Assembly: GCA_014379905.1 (NCBI GenBank)
Contig: JACMKX010000091.1
Span: 1 to 64,000 of the forward strand
Source: Ferruginibacter sp.
GTDB lineage: Bacteria; Bacteroidota; Bacteroidia; Chitinophagales; Chitinophagaceae
Reading direction: 5' to 3'
DNA: 64,000 nucleotides
Shown here: piece by piece, positions 43,666 through 52,872 of the stretch
Layout of the letters: the number at the start of each line of letters is the position of its first letter
Numbering within the stretch: the stretch's first letter is position 1
Made by a program: the position numbers and the translations under genes
Notes under the pieces: model-generated
The model's input: the letters and a program-made list of their open reading frames with translations, nothing else
Database searches by the model: none
What the model was told of the DNA's origin: nothing

Positions 43666-44307
43666 ATGAAATTTTTTCCTTTTATTGGTATCCTGTTTAT
43701 AACTATTAGTTGCAACAGCACCTACACTTCTAAAAAGAAAGGCTATTTTAAAGTAGATTTTCCTGAAAGAAAATACCTTGTATTTGATGATCCGGAAGTG
43801 CCTTATACTTTTGAATATCCCGGGTATGCTAAAATTGTAAAGGACAGTACCTATTTTGACAGTAACCCGGAAAACCCTTTCTGGCGTAATATTGACTTTC
43901 CTCAGTTCAATGCAAGAATATTTTTAAGTTATAAATCCATAGGTGGTAAAGCTTTGTATAAAGTAAAGCAGGCAGACGGTACTTACAAAGATTCCCTTGG
44001 TATCAATTATTTCGACAGGATGGTGAATGATGCTTACAACCTTACCAATAAAAATGAAGCTGTGGCCACCTCAATAAAAGACAGCATTTTTATTACTCAA
44101 AATGGCATTACAGGAACTTATTTTAAAGTCGGGGGTAATGCAGCCACAGCCCGCCAGTTCTTTATGAGTGATACCAATAAAAATTTTATAAGAGGTGCAT
44201 TGTATTTTGATACTACACCCAATGCTGATTCATTAAAACCGGTGCAGGATTTTTTGCAAAAGGATATTGAACATTTGATTAATACTTTTCGCTGGAAAAA
44301 TAAATAA
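43666..44307 (+). CDS. gldD: Gliding motility lipoprotein GldD
   Basis: 213 residues. The lipobox ILFITISC places the lipid Cys at residue 16. The conserved GldD head follows: GYFKVDFPERKYLVFD and PYTFEYPGYAKI. It is an envelope lipoprotein required for gliding in flavobacteria. It follows gldE with one base between stop and start. The window holds no other gld or por gene. Confidence 0.92.
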   Translation: MKFFPFIGILFITISCNSTYTSKKKGYFKVDFPERKYLVFDDPEVPYTFEYPGYAKIVKDSTYFDSNPENPFWRNIDFPQFNARIFLSYKSIGGKALYKVKQADGTYKDSLGINYFDRMVNDAYNLTNKNEAVATSIKDSIFITQNGITGTYFKVGGNAATARQFFMSDTNKNFIRGALYFDTTPNADSLKPVQDFLQKDIEHLINTFRWKNK

Positions 44308-44391
44308 TTTGAAAATTTGAAAATGAGGCTATGTTAAATTGATGAATTTGCAAATTTTGCATGAATACTCACATATTCAAATTTTCAAATT
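44306..44391. repeat. 15-base inverted repeat after gldD
   Basis: AATTTGAAAATTTGA (44306-44320) and TCAAATTTTCAAATT (44377-44391) are perfect reverse complements 56 bases apart. The left arm begins at the gldD stop. AT-rich, it may be a weak terminator or a recombination remnant. Confidence 0.7.
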
Positions 44392-44426
44392 GAAACATCT
44401 TCAAATTGTATTTGTATTTTTACCTC

Positions 44427-45125
44427 ATGATAGCAATTGATAATGTACTGGCAAGTGATGAACTGATAGAGGAGGCATTTGTGTGCGATCTTACTGCCTG
44501 CAAAGGAGCCTGCTGCGTTGATGGTGATGCCGGCGCCCCGCTTGATAACAAAGAATTAAAAAATATTGATGAAGTATTTGATAAGGTCATTCCTTATCTT
44601 GGAAAAGAAAGTATAGATGCAATCAACCGCCAGGGCAGGTATGTGTATGACAGGGAATTTGGCTGGGTAACTCCTACTATTAATGGTGCTATTTGCGTTT
44701 ATGCCATTACCGATAAAACAGGCATTGTAAAATGTGGTATAGAACAGGCATACCTGGATGGAAAAGTAAAATGGAAAAAGCCCATCAGCTGTCATTTATT
44801 CCCGGTCATCGTTAAGAAAAGCAAAGATGGGGTTACGGAATTTGCTAATTACGAACCAAGGGAGGATCATTGCAAAGCTGCCTGTGCATTGGGAAAAAAA
44901 TTAAAAGTACCTGTGTACCAGTTTTTAAAAGAACCTTTAATACGACGCTTTGGGAAAGATTTTTACGAAGCGTTGGATGCTACCGCAGCATACCGGAACA
45001 AATCCAAAGAATCCCCGGATGGTTTACAAGTTCAAAACAAATTGAAAGAATCCACTGATGCTGCAATACATAAGAATAAATTGAAAGCATCCCGGGATTC
45101 TGCAATGAAAGAATCAAAAAAATAA
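44427..45125 (+). CDS. DUF3109 family Cys-rich metal-binding-type protein
   Basis: 232 residues from the ATG at 44427; an earlier TTG at 44406 is less likely. The Cys pattern CDLTACKGACC near the N-terminus, with further Cys in GAICVYAI, VKCGIEQAY, ISCHLFP and HCKAACALG, is that of DUF3109, related to the YkgJ-type zinc/iron-chelating proteins. The last 45 residues form an extra Lys/Ser-rich tail with three imperfect repeats (QNKLKESTDAA, KNKLKASRDSA). Function unknown. Confidence 0.85.
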   Translation: MIAIDNVLASDELIEEAFVCDLTACKGACCVDGDAGAPLDNKELKNIDEVFDKVIPYLGKESIDAINRQGRYVYDREFGWVTPTINGAICVYAITDKTGIVKCGIEQAYLDGKVKWKKPISCHLFPVIVKKSKDGVTEFANYEPREDHCKAACALGKKLKVPVYQFLKEPLIRRFGKDFYEALDATAAYRNKSKESPDGLQVQNKLKESTDAAIHKNKLKASRDSAMKESKK

Positions 45126-45130
45126 CGCAG

Positions 45131-45952
45131 ATGAGATCCAAAAAATTATTTAATTGCCTGCCGCTTACCATTTGTATATTGATCATTCAATCCTGCTCCG
45201 TTAATAAAGCTAAGATTGATAACAACCTTAAAAAATATTTTGACGCAAAAAATGTAGAAGGCTGTTTTACCATGTTGAATAATGCAGACGGGGCTGTAAC
45301 AGTTTACAACATGTCGCTGGATACAATGCGGCTTACACCTGCATCTACTTTTAAAATTCCTAATTCTCTCATAGCCCTGCAAACAGGTATTGCTGTAAAC
45401 GACAGTATGGTTATTAAATGGGATGGCATAAAGAGATGGAATGCCGACTGGAACAAGGATATGAACATGCGGGAAGCTTTTAAAACAAGCAATGTTGCAT
45501 ATTACCAGGAATTGGCCCGTCGCATAGGGAAAGATACCATGCAGCAATGGCTGGATAGTTTGGGTTATGGCAATAAAAATATTGGTAATTATGTAGATTC
45601 CTTCTGGCTGAATAATGATCTTAAAATTTCTCCTGACGAACAGCTGGGAATGCTGAAACGTTTATACTTTGATCAGCTTCCTTTCCGCAAATCTGTGCAG
45701 GAAACCGTAAAAGGTATGATGCTGCAGGAAGACAATACTTTATATAAGCTGAGTTATAAAACCGGCTGGGGTTTTGATGAGCAAAAGAACAATATCGGCT
45801 GGATAGCCGGCTGGATAGAAGAAAACCGGCACGTTTATTTCTTTGTTACGCTCGTAAAATCCCCGGATCCTAAACTGGATATGCGTACGGTGAGGTTAAA
45901 TATCACTAAGGATATATTAAAGGAACTGGGGTTTTTAGAGGGAAAAATGTAG
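45131..45952 (+). CDS. Class D (OXA-type) beta-lactamase, lipoprotein
   Basis: 273 residues. Lipobox LIIQSC gives a lipid Cys at about 22. All class D marks are present: S72-T-F-K75, S120-N-V122, Y146-G-N148, the FWL tryptophan W159 and K210-T-G212. It should be an active serine beta-lactamase; the K75 is the residue normally carbamylated. It starts six bases after the DUF3109 gene, inside a housekeeping block, so it looks like a resident chromosomal gene rather than a mobile one. The spectrum cannot be read from the sequence. Confidence 0.88.
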   Translation: MRSKKLFNCLPLTICILIIQSCSVNKAKIDNNLKKYFDAKNVEGCFTMLNNADGAVTVYNMSLDTMRLTPASTFKIPNSLIALQTGIAVNDSMVIKWDGIKRWNADWNKDMNMREAFKTSNVAYYQELARRIGKDTMQQWLDSLGYGNKNIGNYVDSFWLNNDLKISPDEQLGMLKRLYFDQLPFRKSVQETVKGMMLQEDNTLYKLSYKTGWGFDEQKNNIGWIAGWIEENRHVYFFVTLVKSPDPKLDMRTVRLNITKDILKELGFLEGKM

Positions 45953-46118
45953 CAAAGAGGGAATGTTTTTTAGAAAAGAGTTAAAAAGAGTAAAAGAGCA
46001 CACACAATAAGGGAGTATTAGCAGCCCATATCTTCTCTTCTTTAGTGAGGGTATTAGAAAGAAACGGGTGATAACACATAAACTCACTTTTCCCTCTTTT
46101 TCTCCTTGTTCTCTTTGC
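45952..46118. repeat. Imperfect inverted repeats between beta-lactamase and Bat genes
   Basis: GCAAAGAG at 45952-45959 pairs with CTCTTTGC at 46111-46118, and AAAGAGGGA (45955) with TCCCTCTTT (46091). The 230-base spacer is purine-rich on its left and pyrimidine-rich on its right side, and could form a long imperfect hairpin. No gene seen. Confidence 0.45.
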
Positions 46119-46184
46119 AAAAGATCATAACAACATTGCTTTAACATCATCTCCCGCTTTAATCCTTAATTTAGAGCTAAGTCT

Positions 46185-47813
46185 ATGCTTCAATTTCAAT
46201 ACCTTTTATTACTGGCTGCACTCCTACTCGTTCCTGTTATTACGGGAATGTATTTTTTTGCAAGGGCAAAAAAGAAAAAAGCCATCAAAATAATTGGAGA
46301 TCCGCAACTGGTGGCCCAATTGATGAAGCAATACAATGCGAAAAGTTTTGTTCAGAAATTTTTACTGGCAACAGTTGCCATGGCTGCATTGGTAATAGCC
46401 CTGGCTAATTTGCGCAAACCCAGCGGTGCCGAAAATGTAAGCAGGGCAGGTATTGATGTAATGATAGCTTTGGATGTAAGTAAAAGTATGCTGGCGCAGG
46501 ATGTGAGCCCCAATCGTTTGGAAAGGGCCAAACAAATGCTCAGCCGGCTCATTGATAAATTAGGCAACGATCGTATTGGTATTGTAATATTTGCCGGTAA
46601 AGCTTATTTACAAATGCCCATCACCGGCGATCTTCCTGCTGCAAAAATGTACCTGGGTTCGGCAGATACAGAATCGGTACCCACGCAGGGAACAGTGATC
46701 GGAGATGCATTAAAAATGTGCAACGCATCTTTTAACACAAAAGAAAAAAAATATAAGGCCGTAGTATTGATCAGCGACGGGGAAGATCATGATGAAGCCG
46801 CAGACGAAATAGCCAAACAAATGTCTAATGATGGTGTGGTGATCTACACGGTAGGCATTGGTTCCACAGCAGGTTCTCCAATTATAGACGAGCGCACAGG
46901 AGAAATGAAAAAAGATGCGCAGGGAAATACTGTTATTTCTAAATTAAATGAAACGGCTTTACGTTCTATTGCAGAAAATGGCAATGGCGGTTACATGTTA
47001 TATAATAATACTGAAGCGGTTGCTTCTACCATTGCTGCGCAACTATCCACCATGGATCAGCGTGCTGTAAAAGATGATTCGCTCACCAATTATGAAACCT
47101 ATTATCAGTGGTTCCTCGGGCTTGCATTGGTACTCTTATTGATTGAATTATTTATCAGCGAAATGAAAACAAATAAGCAAAGAAATTTAAAACCAGTAGC
47201 CCTCTTTTTGGCGCTTGCACTAAGTATGGGTACCAGTGCACAATCTGAAAAACAAACAATAAAAAGGGGGAATACAGCCTATGATACAGCTAATTTTTCC
47301 GCTGCAGCAACATCATATACCAAGGTTTTACAAAAAAATCCCGACAACGCTATTGCCCAATTTAACCTGGGCAATGCCTTGTATAAATCTGATAAGAAAG
47401 CGGATGCTATCGGAGCTTATGACAAATCAATTAATAAACTTTCAAAACCGGTAGAAAAAGGGAACGCCTACTACAACAAAGGAGTGGTTTTACATAATGA
47501 TAATAAATTACCTGAATGTATTGAGGCCTATAAAAATGCATTAAAACTGGATCCCAATAATGAAGATGCCCGGCAAAATTTACAAAAAGCATTAAAAAAA
47601 CAACAGGAGCAAAAGCAGGATAAAAAAGACGAGGAAAAAGAAAAGGATAAAAATAAAGAGCAGGAACAAAAACCAAAGCCGCAACCCAGTAAAATGAATA
47701 AAAAAGATGCGGAAGAGAAATTAAAAGCCTTGTTGCAAAAAGAGAAAAACCTGCAGGATAAATTGCACAAAGTAAATAGTAATGCACCGAATAAACCGGA
47801 AAAGGACTGGTAG
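46185..47813 (+). CDS. BatB-type VWA protein fused to a TPR (BatC-like) domain
   Basis: 542 residues. N-terminal membrane helices (LLLLAALLLVPVITGMYFF, FLLATVAMAALVIALANL), then a VWA domain with the metal-site motif DVSKSM (about 95-100), GTVIGDAL and LISDGEDHDE. After a further helix (WFLGLALVLLLIELFIS, about 308-324), TPR units occupy about 355-470 (AIAQFNLGNALYKSDKKADA), and a Lys/Glu-rich tail closes the protein. In the Bat operon these are usually separate BatB and BatC proteins linked to stress tolerance. No MoxR or BatA gene is nearby. Confidence 0.85.
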   Translation: MLQFQYLLLLAALLLVPVITGMYFFARAKKKKAIKIIGDPQLVAQLMKQYNAKSFVQKFLLATVAMAALVIALANLRKPSGAENVSRAGIDVMIALDVSKSMLAQDVSPNRLERAKQMLSRLIDKLGNDRIGIVIFAGKAYLQMPITGDLPAAKMYLGSADTESVPTQGTVIGDALKMCNASFNTKEKKYKAVVLISDGEDHDEAADEIAKQMSNDGVVIYTVGIGSTAGSPIIDERTGEMKKDAQGNTVISKLNETALRSIAENGNGGYMLYNNTEAVASTIAAQLSTMDQRAVKDDSLTNYETYYQWFLGLALVLLLIELFISEMKTNKQRNLKPVALFLALALSMGTSAQSEKQTIKRGNTAYDTANFSAAATSYTKVLQKNPDNAIAQFNLGNALYKSDKKADAIGAYDKSINKLSKPVEKGNAYYNKGVVLHNDNKLPECIEAYKNALKLDPNNEDARQNLQKALKKQQEQKQDKKDEEKEKDKNKEQEQKPKPQPSKMNKKDAEEKLKALLQKEKNLQDKLHKVNSNAPNKPEKDW

Positions 47814-47857
47814 ATGGAAATTGGGCAAATCATTCCGTCTGGTAAATAATAGTTATT

Positions 47858-47885
47858 AAAGGCTGCATTCTGCGGCCTTTATTTG
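47858..47885 (+). terminator. Hairpin terminator after Bat-type gene
   Basis: AAAGGC/GCCTTT stem (47858-47863 with 47875-47880), partly extended by TGCA/TGCG, followed by ATTTG. It overlaps the -33 element of the next promoter. Confidence 0.65.
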
Positions 47886-47911
47886 TATTAGCTCTTTGTT
47901 ACTTACCTTTG
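47882..47911 (+). promoter_or_regulatory. Promoter of ispG (TTTG, 18 bases, TAnnTTTG)
   Basis: TTTG at 47882-47885 and TACCTTTG at 47904-47911 fit the Bacteroidota promoter. The expected transcript start is near 47918, about 30 bases before the ATG at 47948. Confidence 0.6.
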
Positions 47912-47947
47912 CCTGCTGGAAAAATCATTGATCCGCCAGATAGATTT

Positions 47948-49936
47948 ATGCAATTCTACACAGAAAGTTTAACGCAATACAAGCGCCTTCAAACAAGAGA
48001 AGTAAAAATAGGCAACCTGTTAATTGGTGCAGGTCATCCCATTCGTGTACAAACCATGACTACTACCGATACCATGGATACTATGGCTACAGTGGAACAA
48101 TGTATCCGCTGTATTGAAGCTGGTGCAGAAATGGTACGGATCACTGCCCCTTCAAAAAAAGAAGCAGAAAATTTGCAGGCTATTAAAGATGAATTGCATA
48201 AAAGAGGCTACACAACACCGTTAGTAGCCGATATTCACTTTACTCCCAATGCTGCGGAAATTGCCGCCAGAATCATTGAAAAAGTTAGGGTGAACCCAGG
48301 CAATTATGTTGATAAGAAAAAATTTGAACAGATAGAATATACCGACGCTGAATATGCCGAGGAAATTGAAAGGATCAGGGAACGCTTTACGCCATTGGTA
48401 CTAATTTGTAAAGAGCATGGAACCGCCATGCGCATTGGCACCAACCATGGCAGCCTGAGCGACCGCATTATGAGCCGCTATGGAGATACAGCCATCGGGA
48501 TGGTAGAAAGCGCCATGGAATTTTTGCGTATTGCCCGCGCCGAAGATTACCACAATATTGTGTTGAGTATGAAGAGCAGCAATCCACTGGTGATGGTGCA
48601 GGCTTACCGCCTGCTCATACAACATATGATGGATGAATTCAGCGAATGTTATCCATTGCACCTGGGTGTTACAGAAGCAGGTGATGGAGAAGATGGAAGA
48701 ATAAAATCAGCCATTGGTATTGGTACGTTATTACAGGATGGCATTGGTGACACCATAAGGGTAAGCCTTACAGAAGATCCTGAATTTGAGATACCGGTTT
48801 GCATGGACCTGGTGAAAGAATTGCCTTCCCGCAGCGATCTTACAGAAAATGCAGCGAGTGAAGAAAATATCAAACTGCCTTATTCTCCCTTTGAATATAA
48901 AAAAAGATCAACCAATAATATTTTTAATATTGGTTTCAAACATGTTCCGGTGGTAGTGGCCGATTTTATGCAGCAGGGAGCAATGGAGGCAACTGATCTT
49001 GAGACGATCGGTTACACTTACAATGTTGCTACCGACAAATGGAATATTACCGATGCCGCTGCTGATTTTATCTACACAGGCAGCAAAACCATTTCATTTA
49101 ACCTGCCGGGTACGTTGAATATTATGTGCGATCATGCAACCTGGTTATCTCAAAAAAATAATGAAAAGTATTTTCCACTATACCAGGGCATAGCATTTTT
49201 AAGTGCAACAGAAAGATCTTCACTCTTAAATTTTATTGCGGTGGATGTGAATGCAGATAATACTCAATTGCTACATGGTATTCAAGCTGACTCCACCGCT
49301 GTATTGTGTGTGTACGCAACAGCTTCCAATGCCATGCAATCTGTGCGCAGTTTTATAAGCAGTTTAATGGAGCAAAATATTGTCTGCCCTGTAATTATTT
49401 CGGTGGAAAGTATGCATCCAACGGTGGATGAACAATTGATTCATTTTAGCATTGGTGCCGGTGCAGTTTTTTTAGACGGAATGGGTGATGGTATCTGGCT
49501 GATGAATGATCCTTCTAAAATGTTGGATCAGCAGGTGAGCGGCAGAACCTATCTTCCTGCAAAAAACAATCACCAGTTTTTAAACAATACTTCTTTTTCT
49601 ATTCTCCAGGCAGTACGTACCCGCATTTCCAAAACAGAATACATCAGTTGCCCCAGTTGCGGCCGTACCTTATTTGACCTGCAGGAAACAACGGCTAAGA
49701 TTCGGAATGTAACCAATCATTTAAAAGGATTAAAGATCGCTATTATGGGCTGCATTGTAAACGGTCCGGGCGAAATGGCGGATGCCGACTTTGGTTATGT
49801 AGGCAGCGGCCCGGGTAAGATCACCTTATACCGCGGCAAGGAAGTGGTAAAACGCAATATCAACAGTGAAGTGGCAGTGGATGAACTCATCAACCTGCTG
49901 AAAGAAAATGAAGTGTGGATCGACCCGGTAATTTAA
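47948..49936 (+). CDS. ispG: 4-hydroxy-3-methylbut-2-en-1-yl diphosphate synthase, long form
   Basis: 662 residues from the ATG at 47948, which follows the promoter; a TTG at 47909 overlaps the -7 element and is unlikely. The TIM-barrel half begins PIRVQTMTTTDTMDT and includes VRVNPGNYVDK. A large insert (about 290-550) separates it from the C-terminal iron-sulphur domain with CPSCGRTLFDLQ and MGCIVNGPGE, giving the three Cys ligands. This three-domain form is found in Bacteroidota, Chlorobi and plants; most other bacteria have a form of about 370 residues. It acts in the MEP isoprenoid pathway. Confidence 0.95.
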   Translation: MQFYTESLTQYKRLQTREVKIGNLLIGAGHPIRVQTMTTTDTMDTMATVEQCIRCIEAGAEMVRITAPSKKEAENLQAIKDELHKRGYTTPLVADIHFTPNAAEIAARIIEKVRVNPGNYVDKKKFEQIEYTDAEYAEEIERIRERFTPLVLICKEHGTAMRIGTNHGSLSDRIMSRYGDTAIGMVESAMEFLRIARAEDYHNIVLSMKSSNPLVMVQAYRLLIQHMMDEFSECYPLHLGVTEAGDGEDGRIKSAIGIGTLLQDGIGDTIRVSLTEDPEFEIPVCMDLVKELPSRSDLTENAASEENIKLPYSPFEYKKRSTNNIFNIGFKHVPVVVADFMQQGAMEATDLETIGYTYNVATDKWNITDAAADFIYTGSKTISFNLPGTLNIMCDHATWLSQKNNEKYFPLYQGIAFLSATERSSLLNFIAVDVNADNTQLLHGIQADSTAVLCVYATASNAMQSVRSFISSLMEQNIVCPVIISVESMHPTVDEQLIHFSIGAGAVFLDGMGDGIWLMNDPSKMLDQQVSGRTYLPAKNNHQFLNNTSFSILQAVRTRISKTEYISCPSCGRTLFDLQETTAKIRNVTNHLKGLKIAIMGCIVNGPGEMADADFGYVGSGPGKITLYRGKEVVKRNINSEVAVDELINLLKENEVWIDPVI

Positions 49937-50197
49937 TTACTTCCATCTTTTTAATACCGGCACCCCCGTCATAGAAGATGCGTCCCTGTAATCTACCAGC
50001 TGTACATCACCTGGCCTGGAAAAACGATAATTTTTTCCGCTGATGGTTCCCCGTACTGATAGGGCTGTTTTACCCGTGTATTCAAAGTTTACATCGGGCC
50101 ACATTTTAGTAGCCGGCTGCCGTAAATTACCTGGAACACTTAATTGAAAAGATCCGGGCGAAGACAAGGCCTCTCTTTTATTTCCGCAATTGCACAT
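49937..50197 (-). CDS. Small protein of unknown function (CNCG N-terminus)
   Basis: 86 residues without signal peptide. It starts MCNCGNKRE and contains FEYTGKTALSVRGTISGKNY and RFSRPGDVQLVDYRDASSM. The FEYTG...V.G..SG..Y.F..PG...LVD.RD layout resembles small proteins I associate with phage-like or tail-like clusters, but I cannot name the family. It is the last gene of the four-gene minus-strand cluster, 12 bases after the DUF1360 gene. Confidence 0.6.
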   Translation of the reverse strand: MCNCGNKREALSSPGSFQLSVPGNLRQPATKMWPDVNFEYTGKTALSVRGTISGKNYRFSRPGDVQLVDYRDASSMTGVPVLKRWK

Positions 50198-50208
50198 AGG
50201 TTTAAAAT

Positions 50209-50526
50209 TTAATCTTCCTGGTAATCGGGTGGTACGGGGTCGTTGTTTTTTCTACCGGATGTAGCCTGTTCCAATAAACAGGCTGCACCTGATATAGCCC
50301 ACCAGTACAATATTTTTTCTATCCAGTCAATTCCCAGCCATATACCTAAAGGAAACGATATCCAAAGGCTCAGGCAATAAAAGCAGTCGAGCAGGTTTCC
50401 GAAGAAACCTGCTCCTGCTTTTTTTCTCAATAAGAAAATGATATCAAACGGCCCGTCTTCTTTACTCAATAAATGAGTGAGGCGCCAGGCTGCCAGGATG
50501 GATAATATAAAATAAACAGTACCCAT
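50209..50526 (-). CDS. DUF1360 family membrane protein
   Basis: 105 residues. FILSILAAWRLTHLLSKEDG at the N-terminus, the DCFYCLSLWISFPLG segment with its paired Cys, and a third hydrophobic stretch (YWWAISGAACLLEQA) match DUF1360. The family has no known function. It lies two bases after the 756-residue gene, so the two are translationally linked. Confidence 0.75.
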   Translation of the reverse strand: MGTVYFILSILAAWRLTHLLSKEDGPFDIIFLLRKKAGAGFFGNLLDCFYCLSLWISFPLGIWLGIDWIEKILYWWAISGAACLLEQATSGRKNNDPVPPDYQED

Positions 50527-50528
50527 TA

Positions 50529-52799
50529 TTAAAATTCGGCTAATTCAGTGAGTGGCTCAATGGCAAATGCTGCTACGTAGCCATCATCATATTCATGGAG
50601 TATTCTGCTGCCGTTGGTGGCCAGTGCATATACATGAAGGTTTTCAGAAAATGCAGCCTGGTCGCAGTTGCCTAATAAACTGGCAGCCGGTACTTCCTTG
50701 CTATATTTTCCTCCTGAGAGCATATATCCGTTGGAACTATTGCCTATCACCATACCACTTGTGTCTGCATCCGGGCAAGGATTGCCATTGCCTCTTATTA
50801 CTTCAAAACCAAACACGGCAAAATTTTCGGGATGCGATGCTTCAAAAGAAAATTCTACTTTTGAAGTCGCTTTATCTGTATAGGGAGCAAAGCCACATTC
50901 TGTATCTGAATCAGTAGTCGTGCCATCACTGTTTAATACCGTAACATTATCTATCACAGCATTGCAGCTATCATTGTTTACCCTGAACGACATTTTAAAT
51001 GCCATAGCATTTGCAGGATTGCCACCATCATTTACCAAATAATCAGCAGTGTGAAAGTCGGGATAATTAACACTGCTGAACCCTGTATTGGATAATGGCA
51101 ATGACATGCTCGTATCATCCGGGTTGGGAACCTGGAAAGTAGATTTTGGAACGCTCACTCTTTCCGGTGTACCTGCATTGATCCTATATAATTCAAATTT
51201 AAAATCATACAATGCATCCTGCAGGTTAGTAGAAACAATAGAGGCAATCACAAAATCTTCACTCATCCAATCCCTGTTCAATAATGTGCCGGCAGGGGCC
51301 GGAATCCCCGGCTGCAGCGAAGCTTCGTGGTGTGGGATAATGTATAATCCTGCATAAGAAGGATCTTTTAAATCAAAAGATTTCCTCTGCTGAAAAGGCG
51401 GATTTACTCCATCATCGATTTCATCTTCATACTCACGACCCAGCGGATCACTAAAAATGGTCCAGCTGGAAGGATTATCTGCATCTGTATTTCTTTTGTA
51501 GGAACAACGATAATGCGTAACACCGCTGCTATGAAGTGTTGACCCAAAATCGGCTACCACGTTCAGCGTTTCGCCAAACGGATTTACATAACGTATACCC
51601 GGCAAACCGGCCAGGTAAAAGTCTGTCAGTCCTTTTGCATCAAAAGAAACACCCTGTACCGTTTGCACCACGCTTCTTTGCAAAATATGCGATGTAGAAC
51701 TTGAGTTGCCGATGCTCATTATCTCGCAAATTTCCCCAATCACATCTGTACGTCCGCAATGTGGTACCCGGCTGTCAGTAATGTTAATATCTATTTCTGT
51801 ACCGCATACATAATTCCAGAAAGTATGGCAGGCGCGGCCTGGGTTGTAAACGGTTACCCATTGCCCGTTAATAAAATATTCAACCCATGTGTAGATATCT
51901 GGTTTATCACCGAAACAATTATATTTTACGATAGCGTCAAACCTGCCCTGGCCGTCTGTTTCTATCACTGCTTTTTCTTCGCAGCTGGTAAAATATCTCC
52001 ATATCCATGGCCAGTAGCAGATATAAGGATATATTAAATGGAATGATGCTGATAATTCCTGGCGGATATGGTGGACAGAATTTCCCGAGATCAGTTGTGC
52101 CTTCAGGCTGTTCAATCCAAAAGAAAACTGTTCAGACACTGCCGCCAGTTCCTGCACTGCTGCTTTTGTATTAGAAACAGTGGCCCTGCTTATTTTTGTT
52201 TTTAGTGCATCGACTTTAAATGGCACTTCAAAATTTCTCAGCGGCCCCGGGTCGGGTATAGGCGGTATAGGCCATTTGATGCGAATGATCTCTTCTCTTA
52301 TTTTATGAATGATATCATCCGGGAATTTCCAGATGATGATGGGCCAGCGATCTACTTCACAAATATGCACACGGGCTTTGCATACCGGCATAATTTGCCA
52401 GGCACCGCCCAGGTAAACTTTTTTTGTTACCCTTCCTGTTACCCTGCACGAACAGCGCCACCAGTATTTATATTTTAATTCAGGAATTGGATACAATTCC
52501 ACAATATCTCTTCCCGTAAACCGCCTGTCTAAAAAAGGCTGGTAAGCGCTTATCCGCTCCAGTTCAGTTAAAGTAGGGATTTTTTTTTCATCATTACCAG
52601 GGGCGATGAATAATTTTACCTGCTGTAATTCCTTCGCAGAAATATTTAAACGGAATTGTCCTTTTTCATCTATATCGCTGCTTTGCAAATGATTGCCTGC
52701 CCGGTCGAATATATGGGCTGCAACCGGGATTTTTTCATTGGGGTTGCCTTCAAAACTCACAGAGAATTGCAGGCCTTTTTCATTTTTATTCATATTCAT
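50529..52799 (-). CDS. Large Trp/Cys-rich cytoplasmic protein of unknown function
   Basis: 756 residues, no signal peptide or membrane helix. The N-terminal about 60 residues read as a transthyretin/carboxypeptidase-regulatory-like strand domain (VAAHIFDRAGNHLQSSDIDE, GQFRLNIS). A Trp/Cys-rich region follows (KYWWRCSCRVTGRV, VCKARVHICEVDRWPIIIW), then a helical part, a second beta domain (AVIETDGQGRFDAIVKYNCF, YTWVEYFINGQWVTVYNPG) and a long beta-rich C-terminal half. No family recognised. It is encoded between the 435-residue protein and DUF1360, after a strong intercistronic hairpin. Confidence 0.7.
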   Translation of the reverse strand: MNMNKNEKGLQFSVSFEGNPNEKIPVAAHIFDRAGNHLQSSDIDEKGQFRLNISAKELQQVKLFIAPGNDEKKIPTLTELERISAYQPFLDRRFTGRDIVELYPIPELKYKYWWRCSCRVTGRVTKKVYLGGAWQIMPVCKARVHICEVDRWPIIIWKFPDDIIHKIREEIIRIKWPIPPIPDPGPLRNFEVPFKVDALKTKISRATVSNTKAAVQELAAVSEQFSFGLNSLKAQLISGNSVHHIRQELSASFHLIYPYICYWPWIWRYFTSCEEKAVIETDGQGRFDAIVKYNCFGDKPDIYTWVEYFINGQWVTVYNPGRACHTFWNYVCGTEIDINITDSRVPHCGRTDVIGEICEIMSIGNSSSTSHILQRSVVQTVQGVSFDAKGLTDFYLAGLPGIRYVNPFGETLNVVADFGSTLHSSGVTHYRCSYKRNTDADNPSSWTIFSDPLGREYEDEIDDGVNPPFQQRKSFDLKDPSYAGLYIIPHHEASLQPGIPAPAGTLLNRDWMSEDFVIASIVSTNLQDALYDFKFELYRINAGTPERVSVPKSTFQVPNPDDTSMSLPLSNTGFSSVNYPDFHTADYLVNDGGNPANAMAFKMSFRVNNDSCNAVIDNVTVLNSDGTTTDSDTECGFAPYTDKATSKVEFSFEASHPENFAVFGFEVIRGNGNPCPDADTSGMVIGNSSNGYMLSGGKYSKEVPAASLLGNCDQAAFSENLHVYALATNGSRILHEYDDGYVAAFAIEPLTELAEF

Positions 52800-52811
52800 T
52801 TTTTTTTAGCC

Positions 52812-52857
52812 ATGGCAGTGCAACACAACCCAACAACAGGCGGTGTTGCATTGCCAT
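52812..52857 (-). repeat. Intercistronic hairpin (15-base arms, one mismatch)
   Basis: ATGGCAGTGCAACAC (52812-52826) and GTGTTGCATTGCCAT (52843-52857) pair except at one position, with a 16-base loop. It lies in the 73 bases between the 435-residue and 756-residue genes. On the transcribed (minus) strand it is followed by A, not T, so it should not terminate; it may set the ratio of the two products or guard mRNA ends. Confidence 0.8.
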
Positions 52858-52872
52858 GAATTGTTTAAAGAA

